The position numbers and the translations under genes were made by a program. From Bog-756 sp963699055 (lineage in GTDB: Bacteria > Actinomycetota > Acidimicrobiia > Acidimicrobiales > RAAP-2), in the NCBI GenBank assembly GCA_963699055.1, contig CAVOTA010000001.1:62001-126000 (forward strand): a stretch of DNA of 64,000 nucleotides, given 5' to 3'. The notes under the pieces are model-generated. The model saw nothing but the letters and a program-made list of their open reading frames with translations. It was not told where the DNA came from and ran no database searches. Positions 7,681-16,634 of this stretch are shown here, in pieces (the first letter of the stretch is position 1; every line of letters begins with the position of its first letter).

Positions 7681-8040
7681 GTGACCACGGATCCCGACTG
7701 CCTGTTCTGCGGCATCGTGGCCGGGGACATCCCGGCCGAGGTCGTCCACCGGGACGAACGCACCGTGGCCTTCCGGGACATCGCACCCCAGGCCCCGGTG
7801 CACGTGCTGGTGGTGCCCCGTCGCCACATCGTGAACGCCTCGACGGTGGGCCCGGACGACGCCGCCGACGTCGCCGCCCTGCTGCTGGCGGCCAAGGCCA
7901 TCGCCGACGCCGAGGGCATCGGCGGCGAGGACCGCGGCTACCGACTGACCTTCAACGTGGGACCGGACGCCTCGAACAGCGTGCCCCACCTCCACCTCCA
8001 CGTGCTGGGAGGCCGCAGCTTCGACTGGCCCCCGGGCTGA
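7681..8040 (+). CDS. HIT-family nucleotide hydrolase (HINT-like)
   Basis: 119 residues, the usual size for a HINT-type protein. The active-site triad HLHLHV is at residues 103-108 near the C-terminus, and the N-terminal CLFC (7-10) is typical of zinc-containing bacterial members. These enzymes hydrolyse nucleoside phosphoramidates or adenylylated amino acids; the physiological substrate is often unclear. The GTG start is ten bases after the HTH gene stop. Confidence 0.93.
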   Translation: MTTDPDCLFCGIVAGDIPAEVVHRDERTVAFRDIAPQAPVHVLVVPRRHIVNASTVGPDDAADVAALLLAAKAIADAEGIGGEDRGYRLTFNVGPDASNSVPHLHLHVLGGRSFDWPPG

Positions 8041-8110
8041 GCGGGTCCGGCCACACGCGACCGGCCCGTTCCGGGTCCGACGGGTCGTCCGGGACCGGGC
8101 CCGCCGCTGG

Positions 8111-8116
8111 TAGGGT
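8111..8116 (+). promoter_or_regulatory. -10 hexamer TAGGGT upstream of phoH
   Basis: TAGGGT lies 16 bases before the phoH GTG, predicting a leader of about ten bases. No clear -35 is visible. It would drive the phoH-ybeY-corC-era operon. Confidence 0.4.
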
Positions 8117-8132
8117 CGCAGGCAGAACGCAC

Positions 8133-9161
8133 GTGGCAGGCACCCCGGTCAAGATCCTCGTTCCCGGCAACCACCTGATGGCCGGTCTCCTCGGCCAGCG
8201 CGACGAGCTGCTCCGTCAGATCGAGCGCGCCTTCCCCGACGTGCGGATCGCGGTGCGGGGCAACGAGGTCTCCCTCGAGGCGAACGGACCCGACGGCGAG
8301 GCCTCGGCCGAGCGGGTGGCCGCCCTCTTCCACGAGCTCATCATCCTGCTCGAGTCCGGTCACGGGCTGGACCCCGTCCAGCTCGGTCGCACCATCGACA
8401 TGCTCCACGACGACGTCCGTCCCTCCGAGGTCCTGACCAGCGAGCTGGTGCGGTCGTCCCGGGGCCGGGCCGTCCGGCCCAAGACGGGCGGGCAGAAGGC
8501 GTACGCCGACGCCATCAGCCGCAACATCGTGACCTTCGGCCTCGGCCCGGCGGGTACCGGCAAGTCGTACCTGGCCGTCGCCCTGGCCGTCCAGGCCCTG
8601 CAGGCCCGCCAGGTGAGCCGGATCATCCTGACCCGACCGGCCGTCGAGGCGGGGGAGCGGCTCGGGTTCCTGCCCGGGGACATGCTGGCCAAGGTCGACC
8701 CCTACCTCCGGCCGCTGTACGACGCGCTGCACGACCTGCTGGAGGCCGAGGGTGCGCAGCGCCTCATCGACAAGGGGGCCGTCGAGGTGGCCCCGCTGGC
8801 CTTCATGCGCGGCAGGACGCTCAACAACTCGTTCATCATCCTGGACGAGGCGCAGAACACCAGCCCCGAGCAGATGAAGATGTTCCTGACCCGCATCGGC
8901 TTCGGGTCGAAGGCCGTCGTCACCGGCGACATGACCCAGGTGGACATCCCGGGCGGGCGGTCGGGGCTGGTCGGCCTCGAGGCCGTCCTGACCGGCGTGC
9001 CCGACCTCGCCTTCGTGCACCTGAAGGCCCAGGACGTGGTGCGCCACAAGATCGTGGCCGACATCGTCACCGCCTACGACCGCGGCGAGGCGGCGGCGGG
9101 CACCACCGGCTCCACCACCGGCTCCACCAACGGCTCCACCAACGGCTCGGCGGGCGCATGA
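8133..9161 (+). CDS. phoH: PhoH-like ATPase (YbeZ type)
   Basis: 342 residues. An N-terminal region with a KH-like small domain (VRIAVRGNEVSLEANG) is followed by the PhoH P-loop domain: Walker A GPAGTGKS around residue 142, TRPAVEAGERLGFLPGD, and Walker B FIILDEAQNT. It is linked to RNA metabolism and to YbeY in many bacteria, and here it is immediately upstream of ybeY with a 4-base overlap. The C-terminus ends in a Thr/Ser/Gly repeat tail of about 20 residues. Confidence 0.93.
   Translation: MAGTPVKILVPGNHLMAGLLGQRDELLRQIERAFPDVRIAVRGNEVSLEANGPDGEASAERVAALFHELIILLESGHGLDPVQLGRTIDMLHDDVRPSEVLTSELVRSSRGRAVRPKTGGQKAYADAISRNIVTFGLGPAGTGKSYLAVALAVQALQARQVSRIILTRPAVEAGERLGFLPGDMLAKVDPYLRPLYDALHDLLEAEGAQRLIDKGAVEVAPLAFMRGRTLNNSFIILDEAQNTSPEQMKMFLTRIGFGSKAVVTGDMTQVDIPGGRSGLVGLEAVLTGVPDLAFVHLKAQDVVRHKIVADIVTAYDRGEAAAGTTGSTTGSTNGSTNGSAGA
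9108..9147 (+). repeat. Tandem 12-base repeat at the 3' end of phoH
   Basis: Three copies of GGCTCCACCAMC plus a partial fourth encode a GSTT/GSTN tail on PhoH. It is a simple repeat likely to vary in copy number between strains. Confidence 0.75.
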
Positions 9162-9685
9162 GCCTCGACATCTACGCCGCCGACGAGCAGGCCGACCACC
9201 CGGTGGCGGTCGAGCGCTGGGCCGCCCTGGCCCGGTCGGTGCTCGAGGCCGAGGGCATCGTCGACGACACCGAGGTGTCACTGCTCTTCGTCGACGAGCC
9301 GGCGATCGCCGCACTGAACGAGCGGTTCCTCGACAAGCAGGGACCGACCGACGTCCTGTCGTTCCCCATCGAGGACGAGATCGACCGCAGCGGCCGCTCC
9401 CCGGACGAGGGCGGCACGGGACCGGCCTCCATCGAGGCACCGACCGGCCGCCACCTGCTCCTCGGTGACGTGGTCATCTGCCCGGGCGTGGCCGCCGTCA
9501 ACGCCGTGGACCACGGCGTCACCTTCGACGACGAGATCGCCCTGCTGGTGGTGCACGGCATCCTCCACCTGCTCGGGATGGACCACGAGGTCGACGAGGA
9601 GGCCGAGCGCATGGAACGGCGCGAGCAGCAGCTCCTCGACCGCTTCTACCGGGTGCCCCCGCTGCTCGACCCCGCACCGGGATGA
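9158..9685 (+). CDS. ybeY: Endoribonuclease/rRNA maturation factor YbeY
   Basis: 175 residues. The zinc site HGILHLLGMDH (H133, H137, H143) matches the conserved H-G-X-L-H-X3-D-H motif. The family acts in 16S rRNA 3'-end maturation and 70S quality control. There is an acidic and Ser/Gly-rich insertion around residues 70-95 (DEIDRSGRSPDEGG) between core strands. It is translationally coupled to phoH and corC through 4-base overlaps. Confidence 0.95.
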   Translation: MSLDIYAADEQADHPVAVERWAALARSVLEAEGIVDDTEVSLLFVDEPAIAALNERFLDKQGPTDVLSFPIEDEIDRSGRSPDEGGTGPASIEAPTGRHLLLGDVVICPGVAAVNAVDHGVTFDDEIALLVVHGILHLLGMDHEVDEEAERMERREQQLLDRFYRVPPLLDPAPG

Positions 9686-10971
9686 CGGCGGCCGCCTTCA
9701 CCGCTGAGGACGGGGTGCTCACGGTCGTGGTGGTCGTGCTACTCGTCGCCTGCGCGGTGCTGGCCCTGGCCGAGACCGCCCTCGTGCGCATGGGCCGGGC
9801 CAAGGCCAAGAGCCTGGCCGACGAGGGCAAGCGCGGCGCCAAGGTGCTGGTGCGCCTCACCGAGGACCCCCAGGGCTTCCTCAACCCGGTGCTCCTGCTG
9901 GTGCTGATCTGCCAGCTGGTGGTGGCCACCCTGGTCGGGATCCTGGCCGTGCGGTGGTTCGGCGCCTGGGGCGTGGCCGCCGCCACCGTGTTCGAGATCG
10001 TGGTCATCTTCGTGTTCGCCGAGGCGGTCCCGAAGAACTGGGCGGTACACCATCCCGAGCGCGCCGCCCTGTTCAGCGCCCCCCTGGTGTCGGCCGTCAT
10101 CGGGTTCCCGCCGGTGCGCTGGGTCTCGGGCGGCCTCAACGGCCTCGCCAACCTGTTCATCGGGCACAAGGGCGGGAGTGCGGGAGCGCTGGTGACCGAG
10201 TCCGAGCTGCTGGCCATGGCCGACGTGGCCATGGAGGGTGACGTCATCGAGACCGAGGAGCGCGCCCTCATCCACTCCATCATCGAGTTCGGGGACACCG
10301 TCGTGCGCGAGGTCATGGTGCCCCGCACCGACATGGTCACCATCGGCACCGACGAGACGGTCGAGGCCGCCCTCGACGTGGCCCTCGAGGCCGGCCGCAG
10401 CCGGGTGCCGGCCGTGGAGCAGCAGATCGACGACGTGGCCGGCATCGCCTACACCAAGGACCTGATCCAGGGGGTCCGTGCGGGCCGGGGCGACGAGCCG
10501 GTCGGCTCCCACCTGCGGTCGGCCCACTTCGTGCCCGAGACCAAGCGGGTGGCCGACCTGATGCGCGAGATGCAGTCGGAGAAGTTCCACCTCGCCGTGG
10601 TGGTGGACGAGTACGGCGGCACGGCGGGCCTGGTCACCCTGGAGGACCTGATCGAGGAGTTGGTGGGCGAGATCGTCGACGAGTTCGACGTCGAGGAGAT
10701 CCCGGTGGAGCAGCTGCCCGGCGGCGCCCTACGGGTGAGCGCCCGCCTGCCCATCGACGACGTCAACGACCTGCTCGACGCCCACCTGCCCACCGGGGCG
10801 TGGGACACCGTCGGGGGACTCGTCTTCGACCTCCTCGGCCACGTACCCGTGACCGGCGAGTCGGTCACCTCCGACGGGCTCCGGCTCGAGGTGGCCCGGG
10901 TGAACGGGCGACGCATCGAGCGGGTCACCATCGTGCCCATGGCCGGCGCCACCGCACCCGAGGACGCATGA
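9682..10971 (+). CDS. CorC/HlyC-type membrane protein (CNNM domain, tandem CBS)
   Basis: 429 residues: N-terminal DUF21/CNNM transmembrane domain (about 10-185) with four hydrophobic segments, two CBS domains (about 205-330; MVPRTDMVTI and VVVDEYGGTAGLVTLEDLIEELVGEI are diagnostic), and a C-terminal CorC_HlyC domain (about 345-425). Members are implicated in magnesium or cobalt efflux, with CBS domains sensing Mg-ATP. It sits between ybeY and era, its usual bacterial neighbourhood, with overlapping stop/start on both sides. Confidence 0.92.
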   Translation: MTAAAFTAEDGVLTVVVVVLLVACAVLALAETALVRMGRAKAKSLADEGKRGAKVLVRLTEDPQGFLNPVLLLVLICQLVVATLVGILAVRWFGAWGVAAATVFEIVVIFVFAEAVPKNWAVHHPERAALFSAPLVSAVIGFPPVRWVSGGLNGLANLFIGHKGGSAGALVTESELLAMADVAMEGDVIETEERALIHSIIEFGDTVVREVMVPRTDMVTIGTDETVEAALDVALEAGRSRVPAVEQQIDDVAGIAYTKDLIQGVRAGRGDEPVGSHLRSAHFVPETKRVADLMREMQSEKFHLAVVVDEYGGTAGLVTLEDLIEELVGEIVDEFDVEEIPVEQLPGGALRVSARLPIDDVNDLLDAHLPTGAWDTVGGLVFDLLGHVPVTGESVTSDGLRLEVARVNGRRIERVTIVPMAGATAPEDA

Positions 10972-11927
10972 GCCCGTTCCGGTCCGGCTTCGTGGCCGTG
11001 GTGGGCCGTCCCAACGTGGGTAAGTCCACCCTGGTGAACGCCATGGTCGGCACCAAGGTGTCGATCGTGTCGCCCCGGCCCAACACCACCCGGTCCCAGG
11101 TCCGCGGCGTGCTCAACCGGCCGGACGCCCAGGTCGTGTTCGTGGACACCCCGGGCCTGCACAAGCCGAAGACGGCGCTTGGCGAACGGATGAACGAGTC
11201 GGCCACCTCCTCGCTCGACGACGTCGACGCCGTGGTGGCGCTGGTCGAGGCGACCGGGGCGGTCGGCCCGGGCGACCGGATGGTGCTGGCCCACTCGGTG
11301 GCCCGGGTGCGGGCCATGGCCCGGTCCACCGCCCTCACCGTCGAGCTCGGCGGTGGCGACGCCGACGCGGTGGGCCGGCCCACCCTCATGGTGGTGGTCA
11401 ACAAGATCGACCGGGTCGGCGGCGACGGGGTGCTCGGCCACCTGACCGGCGTGTCCGAGGTGGTGGCCGAACTCGACGCCGAGTCGGGAGGCGACCCGGT
11501 GCCCGTCGAGTACTTCCCCCTGTCGGCGCAGACGGGCGCGGGGGTGCCCGGACTGGTCGACGCCCTCGTCGGCTGCCTCCCGGTGGGCCCGCAGTACTAC
11601 CCCGACGGCATGGTCACCGACGTGGCCGAGGCGTTCTGGGTGGCCGACCTGGTCCGCGAGGAGCTGCTCCACCGGGTGGCCGACGAGCTGCCGCACTCCA
11701 TCGCCTGCCGGGTGACCGAGTGGGAGTGGCCCCGTGTCCGGTGTGAGATCCTGGTCGAGCGGGACTCGCAGAAGGGCATCGTCATCGGCAAGGGCGGTGC
11801 CACCTTGAAGGAGGTGGGCACGGCCGTGCGCCAGCAGATGGAGCCCGGCGCCTACCTCGAGCTGTTCGTGCGGGTGGAGAAGCGCTGGCAGCAGCGCGAG
11901 GACTCGCTGGACCGCCTCGGGTTCTGA
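10968..11927 (+). CDS. era: GTPase Era
   Basis: 319 residues. G motifs: GRPNVGKST (G1), NTTR (G2), DTPG (G3), NKID (G4) and SAQTG (G5). The C-terminal KH domain has VIGKGGATLKEVG. Era binds the 3' end of 16S rRNA in 30S assembly. Between G3 and G4 there is an extra stretch of about 25 residues (HSVARVRAMARS ... DADAVGRP) relative to typical Era proteins. The ATG overlaps the corC-like stop. It ends one base before the stop of the convergent TPR gene. Confidence 0.96.
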   Translation: MSPFRSGFVAVVGRPNVGKSTLVNAMVGTKVSIVSPRPNTTRSQVRGVLNRPDAQVVFVDTPGLHKPKTALGERMNESATSSLDDVDAVVALVEATGAVGPGDRMVLAHSVARVRAMARSTALTVELGGGDADAVGRPTLMVVVNKIDRVGGDGVLGHLTGVSEVVAELDAESGGDPVPVEYFPLSAQTGAGVPGLVDALVGCLPVGPQYYPDGMVTDVAEAFWVADLVREELLHRVADELPHSIACRVTEWEWPRVRCEILVERDSQKGIVIGKGGATLKEVGTAVRQQMEPGAYLELFVRVEKRWQQREDSLDRLGF

Positions 11928-11928
11928 C

Positions 11929-12783
11929 TCAGTCCGCCTGCAGCGACGCGTCGATCCGGTCGAGCAGCTGGCGGGCGTCGGTCACCGACCCGTGGTCGGC
12001 CCCGTGGACCCGGGTGGTGCCGTCGACCAGGTTCTGGGCCACCACCTTCGCCTCGCGCAGCCGACCCATCCGGGCCAGGGTGAGGGCCAGGTCCCGCAGC
12101 GACGCCAGCGTGGCGGGGTCGTCGGGACCGAGGGAGCGGCCCTGGACGTCCACCAGCTCCCGGAAGACGCCGAGCGCGTCGTCGTACTCGCCGGCGCCCA
12201 GCAGCAGGCGTCCCAGGTTGATGGTGGCCCGCTCGGCCCGCGGCTCGTCCCCCCGGTCGCGGAAGCCGGTGATGGCCCGGCGGTACTTGAACACCCCCTC
12301 GGCCGTCTCGCCCAGCTGGAGCTGGATGCGGGCGCTGCGCTCCAGGGCGGCCAGGGTGGTCGGGTCGTCCGGGCCGAGGTCGGCCACGTAGCACTCCAGG
12401 GCGTGGTCGGCGTAGGTCCGTGCCTCCTCGGGCTGATCCAGGCCGAGGAGGGTGCCGGCCACCGCGTACTCGGCGCTCAGGGTCTGGCGGTGGTCGTCCC
12501 CGAGGTGCTGGCGGCGCTTGGCGAGCACCTGGAGCCGGAGCCCGAGGGCACCCTGGTGGTCGCCGGCGGCGTCGCGGCGCTTGGCCGCCGCCTCCATGGT
12601 GTTGACCGTCTTCCACGAGTCGGGTCCGTACCGGCGCTGGGCCTTGGCCACCCAGCCGTCGGTCAACGCCACGGCCCGCTCGGGGCTGCCGGCCACCCGG
12701 TCCACCCGGCGGTCGAAGTAGTCGGTGAGCGCGCCCGTCCACCGTGGGGGCGTGATCCACCGTCTCGGCGTGCGGCCGGCCAT
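11929..12783 (-). CDS. Tetratricopeptide-repeat protein
   Basis: 284 residues made of about five or six TPR-like helical repeats of the kinesin-light-chain type, with recurring LGPDDPTTLAALERSA and LGPDDPATLASLRDLA motifs. No catalytic domain and no signal peptide are present, so it is a cytoplasmic protein-interaction scaffold of unknown partner. The start at 12783 is preferred because TACGAT ends seven bases upstream, giving a leaderless message; ATG 12792 would add three residues but overlaps that hexamer. It is convergent with era. Confidence 0.82.
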   Translation of the reverse strand: MAGRTPRRWITPPRWTGALTDYFDRRVDRVAGSPERAVALTDGWVAKAQRRYGPDSWKTVNTMEAAAKRRDAAGDHQGALGLRLQVLAKRRQHLGDDHRQTLSAEYAVAGTLLGLDQPEEARTYADHALECYVADLGPDDPTTLAALERSARIQLQLGETAEGVFKYRRAITGFRDRGDEPRAERATINLGRLLLGAGEYDDALGVFRELVDVQGRSLGPDDPATLASLRDLALTLARMGRLREAKVVAQNLVDGTTRVHGADHGSVTDARQLLDRIDASLQAD

Positions 12784-12790
12784 GGCCACC

Positions 12791-12796
12791 ATCGTA
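12791..12796 (-). promoter_or_regulatory. -10 hexamer TACGAT of a leaderless promoter for the TPR gene
   Basis: On the minus strand TACGAT is followed by seven bases and then ATG 12783. This matches the spacing seen at several other genes here and decides the start codon. Confidence 0.5.
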
Positions 12797-12814
12797 GGAG
12801 GGTGCCGGGGGTGC

Positions 12815-14992
12815 TCAGGCGTCGGCCGAGGCGGCGATGTCCGCCAGGAACGCCACCACCTCGTCGCGGTCGAGGGTGCGCTTCATCGGCGGCACCCGCT
12901 CCAGCAGGGCGCTCCGGTAGCGGGCGGTGGCGAGACGGCTGTCGAGCACGGCCACCACACCCCGGTCGGCGGACGACCGGATGAGCCGGCCCGCCCCCTG
13001 GGCCAGCAGCGTCCCCGCCCGGGGCAGGTCGACGGCGCCGAAGGCGCCGGGTCCGGCCAGCTCGCGCCGGGCCTCGAGCACCGGGTCGTCGGGCCGGGGG
13101 AAGGGGATGCGGTCGATGGTGACCAGGCTGAGGGTGCGCCCGGGCACGTCCACCCCCTGCCAGAAGCCCAGGGTGGCGAAGAGGCAGGCCGACTCGTCGG
13201 ACCGGAACGCCTCGACGAGCGCCGGCTTCGGCAGGTCCGACTGGGTGAGCAGTGGGAACGTCAGCCGGTCGGCGAGGGCCTCGACGGCGGCCCGCATGGC
13301 CCGCCAGCTGGTGAACAGGGCCAGGGTGCGCCCGCCGGCGGCGTTGATGAGCACCTCGAGCTCGTCGTGCATGGCCGGCTCGGCCTCGGGCGACCGCCGG
13401 TCCGGCAGCGACCGGGCCACGTACAGCAGCGAGTGGGTGCGGTAGTCGAACGGGCTGCCGACGTCGAGGGTGTCGGTGGCACCCGTCGGCATGCCGAGGC
13501 GCTGGGCCAGTCCGATGGGCACCGTCGCCGAGGTGAGCACGCCGGTCACCTGGCCCCACAGCCGCTCGGCCAGGACGGGGCCGACGTCGATGGGGGAGAC
13601 CCGCAACGACGGTGCCCGGGCGCTGTCCTCCACCCAGGCCACCTCGCCGTCACCGAGCAGGGCCAGTCGGGCCAGGTCGGCGGCGAGGTGTCCGGCGGCC
13701 AGCAGGACCCGGTCGCGGCGCGACCGGTCGGACGACGGCCCGGTGTCGCCCGCCTCGCGCTCGGCCCGGCGCAGATGGTCCACCAGGCGGCCGACCCGGC
13801 CGGTGGCGAGCGCCAACAGCGTCCCGAGGTCCGGGTCGGCGCCCACGCCGGACGACCGGGCGGCGGTGGTGGGCGCCGCTGCCGGCGCGACCCGCTTCGC
13901 CGGCGCCGGCAGCGGGTCGAGTCCGAGCTCCAGCCCCTGGGGTTCGCCGCCGTCGGGGACCACGGACCCGGTCGCCGCCCGGGCGGCGTCGTCGGCGCCG
14001 CCGGCGCCGCCGGCCGGGTCCACCCCGTCGGCCAGCTCCCCGTGCGGGACCCGCCGGCCCGACCACGGGCGCAGCACCCGGTGGAGCACGTCGGCCACAC
14101 CGGCCACCGCCTCCACGGTGCGGGCCGCGCCGGCGTCCCCCTCGTCGAGCGACGCCCGGGCGGCGGTGGCCAGGGCCCGGAACCGTCCGGGCCCCACCTC
14201 GAGCCCGAGGCTGTCGGTCATCACGTCCTCGACCTCGTGGGCCTCGTCGAACACCACCACCGAGTGCTCGGGTAGCACGGCCCCGCCGCTGGCCAGGTGG
14301 GCCCCGTAGAGGTGGGTGTTGACCACGACGACGTCGGCCTCGGCGGCCCGGCCGCGGGCGTGTTCGGCGAAGCACTCCCGTCCCGACGGGCACTTGAAGG
14401 CGCCCGGGCACTCGCGCGCCGTGGTCGACACCATGGCCCATGCCCGGAAGTGGGGCTCGAAGGGCAGCTCGGCGCGGTCCCCGGTGGCGGTGTCCTCCGC
14501 CCAGCGGATCAGGCTGCGGACCTGGTCGGCGATGGTGGACGGGTCGGACGTGTCGACGTCGGCCGCCGGGGTCAGGGTGTCGTCGGCGTCGGGCGGATCG
14601 GCCGAGCCCGGCTCGAGGGTCAGCTGGCCGCCCCGGCCGCCGACCTCGGCCACCCGCTGGCGGCAGACGTAGTTGCTGCGTCCCTTGAGGACGGCGAACG
14701 TCAGGTCGTTGCCGGTGGCGCCGGCCACGAGCGGCAGGTCCTTGTCGGCCAGCTGGTCCTGGAGGGCCTTGGTGGCGGTGGCCACCACCACCCGCTCGCC
14801 GGAGAGCGCGGCGGGCACCAGATAGGCGAGGGACTTGCCCGTCCCGGTACCGGCCTGGACGACCAGGTTCCGTCCGCCGGCCATGGACGCGGCCACGGCG
14901 GTGGCCATCTCCTCCTGGCCGGGCCGGGACTCGCCCCCGCCGGGCAGGGCGGCCGCCACGGCGCGCAGGGTGTCGGTCACCTCGTCGGGCAT
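12815..14992 (-). CDS. dinG: DinG/XPD-family ATP-dependent DNA helicase
   Basis: 725 residues. Walker A QAGTGTGKS at 46-54, DEAH box in VVVFDEAHEVED (about 245), and four cysteines for an iron-sulfur cluster (one in NYVCRQR, then ECPGAFKCPSGREC). The C-terminal helicase half includes GFWQGVDVPG and QGAGRLIRSSADRG. It is a 5'-3' superfamily 2 helicase acting on R-loops or damaged DNA. A poorly conserved Ala/Pro-rich insert lies around residues 345-375. Its DinG-like identity is secure, but equivalence to E. coli DinG is not proven. Confidence 0.9.
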   Translation of the reverse strand: MPDEVTDTLRAVAAALPGGGESRPGQEEMATAVAASMAGGRNLVVQAGTGTGKSLAYLVPAALSGERVVVATATKALQDQLADKDLPLVAGATGNDLTFAVLKGRSNYVCRQRVAEVGGRGGQLTLEPGSADPPDADDTLTPAADVDTSDPSTIADQVRSLIRWAEDTATGDRAELPFEPHFRAWAMVSTTARECPGAFKCPSGRECFAEHARGRAAEADVVVVNTHLYGAHLASGGAVLPEHSVVVFDEAHEVEDVMTDSLGLEVGPGRFRALATAARASLDEGDAGAARTVEAVAGVADVLHRVLRPWSGRRVPHGELADGVDPAGGAGGADDAARAATGSVVPDGGEPQGLELGLDPLPAPAKRVAPAAAPTTAARSSGVGADPDLGTLLALATGRVGRLVDHLRRAEREAGDTGPSSDRSRRDRVLLAAGHLAADLARLALLGDGEVAWVEDSARAPSLRVSPIDVGPVLAERLWGQVTGVLTSATVPIGLAQRLGMPTGATDTLDVGSPFDYRTHSLLYVARSLPDRRSPEAEPAMHDELEVLINAAGGRTLALFTSWRAMRAAVEALADRLTFPLLTQSDLPKPALVEAFRSDESACLFATLGFWQGVDVPGRTLSLVTIDRIPFPRPDDPVLEARRELAGPGAFGAVDLPRAGTLLAQGAGRLIRSSADRGVVAVLDSRLATARYRSALLERVPPMKRTLDRDEVVAFLADIAASADA

Positions 14993-14998
14993 CCGCCG

Positions 14999-15004
14999 AC
15001 ACTA
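14999..15004 (-). promoter_or_regulatory. -10 hexamer TAGTGT of a leaderless promoter for dinG
   Basis: On the minus strand TAGTGT lies six bases before the ATG at 14992, with no room for a ribosome binding site. No LexA-type operator was seen here. Confidence 0.5.
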
Positions 15005-15059
15005 CCGGGCGGCTCCGACGGCCCCGGTGCCCGACCGGTCCCACCGTCGGACCGGTCCC

Positions 15060-15767
15060 TCACTCGGCCAGGCGCCGCCGCAGCTGCAGGTAGACGGGCG
15101 TGCCCACCAGCGTCTCGAGCTCCTCGCCCAGGGACTCGACGACGGGGCGGTCACCCACGTAGGCGCGGTCGCCCTCGGTGCAGCACCAGGCCATGGCCCC
15201 GCCCTCGGGTCCCCAGTCGGCGCGGCTCCACGCCCGCACGGTGGCCACCTCACCTCCGGCGCCGTCGTCGGACCACTCGACCCGGATCGGCAGCTGCCAG
15301 CACACCGACGGCTTCCAGTCGAGCGGCGACTCGCCGGCGGCCAGTGCGGCGACGTGGAGGGCGCACCCGGCTCCGCCGGCGAACCCCGGCCGGTTGAGGA
15401 AGATGCAGGCGCCGTCGACCACGCGGGTGGCCATCGGCGTGCCGTCGGCCAGGATGCCCGGGGCGAAGACGCCGCCCGAGGCCGCCTCGGCGTGGAACTC
15501 GAAGCCCTCGGGCCCCAGGGTGTCGGCCAGGGCGGACACCCGCATGGCCTCGTCGACCCCGTCCAGGACCGCGCCCACCGAGCAGCAGCCCTGGCCCAGC
15601 TCGGGCGCCGGCTCCTCCAGGATGCCCAGGCAGCCCCGGCCCCACAGGCAGGTCCAGTTCGAGGTGAGGAACGCGTCGTCGAAGCGCCACGTGACGTCGC
15701 CGTCCACGATTTCGGTGGTGGGCCGCCCCGCCCCTCCCGGCGTCGGCTCCTCCGGCCCGGTCCCCAT
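15060..15767 (-). CDS. Cysteine-rich conserved protein (DUF3109/YkgJ-like pattern)
   Basis: 235 residues with cysteines at about 40, 46, 61-62, 121, 135, 156 and 195-196. The spacing CIFLNRPG-X5-CALH-X15-KPSVCWQLPIR resembles DUF3109/YkgJ-type proteins, where such cysteines are thought to bind zinc or an iron-sulfur cluster. No other domain is seen. The ATG overlaps the stop of the upstream TauE/SafE exporter by one base (TGATG), so the two are co-translated. The function is unknown and the family call is by pattern only. Confidence 0.6.
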   Translation of the reverse strand: MGTGPEEPTPGGAGRPTTEIVDGDVTWRFDDAFLTSNWTCLWGRGCLGILEEPAPELGQGCCSVGAVLDGVDEAMRVSALADTLGPEGFEFHAEAASGGVFAPGILADGTPMATRVVDGACIFLNRPGFAGGAGCALHVAALAAGESPLDWKPSVCWQLPIRVEWSDDGAGGEVATVRAWSRADWGPEGGAMAWCCTEGDRAYVGDRPVVESLGEELETLVGTPVYLQLRRRLAE

Positions 15768-16525
15768 CAGTGCCACGTCGCGAACAGGACGGCGGACACG
15801 GCCACGCCGACGGTGACGACGCACGCCCGCAGGACCGACGTGGGCAGGCGGCGGCCGTAGTGGCCGCCGAGCTGGCCGCCGATGATCGACCCGGTGGCGA
15901 TCAGGGCCACCACCGCCCAGTCGACGTGCGCCACCAGGACGAACACCACCCCGGCGACTCCGTTGACCATCAGGGCCAGGGCGTTCTTGGTGCCGTTGAG
16001 ACGCTGGAGGTCGTCCTCGATGAAGATGGCCAGGAGGGACATGAGGATGACCCCCTGGGCGGCACCGAAGTAGCCGCCGTAGATCCCGGTGAGGAATACC
16101 CCGACCACCAGGGGCGCCCCGCCGTGGACGTGGCGGTCGCCGCGGTCGGCCAGCCACCGGGTGACCCGGGGCTGGAGCGCCATGAGCACGGCCGCCAGCA
16201 GCACCAGGGCGGGCACCGCCGCCTTGAACACACTGTGGGGGAGGGCCAGCAGGACGACGGCCCCGGTGAGACCGCCGGCGAGGGACGCCGGTCCGAGGGT
16301 GAGCAGTCGCGACCGCTGCCCGACCAGTTCGCGCCGGTAGGCGTGCACGGCGCTGACGGTGCCGGGGACGAGGCCGACATTGTTCGACACGTTGGCCAGC
16401 ACCGGCGGGTAGCCGAGGGCCAGCAGGGTCGGGAAGGTGATCAGCGACCCCGACCCGACGATCACGTTGACGGTCCCGGCGCCCAGCCCTGCGGCGAAGA
16501 TGGCCAGGGCGGCCCACGGGGTCAT
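15767..16525 (-). CDS. TauE/SafE (TSUP) family membrane exporter
   Basis: 252 residues with about eight hydrophobic segments. The N-terminal GAGTVNVIVGSGSLITFPTLLALGYPP and the internal GIYGGYFGAAQGVILMSLL are the two pseudo-repeats typical of TSUP transporters, which export sulfite, sulfoacetate or related sulfur anions in characterised cases. The substrate here is unknown. It is divergent from uppS and translationally coupled to the Cys-rich gene downstream. A weak TAGACC hexamer lies six bases before the ATG. Confidence 0.88.
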   Translation of the reverse strand: MTPWAALAIFAAGLGAGTVNVIVGSGSLITFPTLLALGYPPVLANVSNNVGLVPGTVSAVHAYRRELVGQRSRLLTLGPASLAGGLTGAVVLLALPHSVFKAAVPALVLLAAVLMALQPRVTRWLADRGDRHVHGGAPLVVGVFLTGIYGGYFGAAQGVILMSLLAIFIEDDLQRLNGTKNALALMVNGVAGVVFVLVAHVDWAVVALIATGSIIGGQLGGHYGRRLPTSVLRACVVTVGVAVSAVLFATWH

Positions 16526-16622
16526 GGGGAGGGTCTAGTCGCCACCGGGCGGTGACTCAACCACGGGGAGCCGCCGGGCCGTCGGCGCCGGCGGATCGGC
16601 ACGGTCGGGCCGGTCGACGGGA

Positions 16623-16628
16623 TAGGTT
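16623..16628 (+). promoter_or_regulatory. -10 hexamer TAGGTT of a leaderless promoter for uppS
   Basis: TAGGTT lies six bases before the GTG at 16635, leaving no 5' leader. It would drive the five-gene uppS-recO-photolyase-hemW unit. Confidence 0.5.
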
Positions 16629-16634
16629 CGCAGG

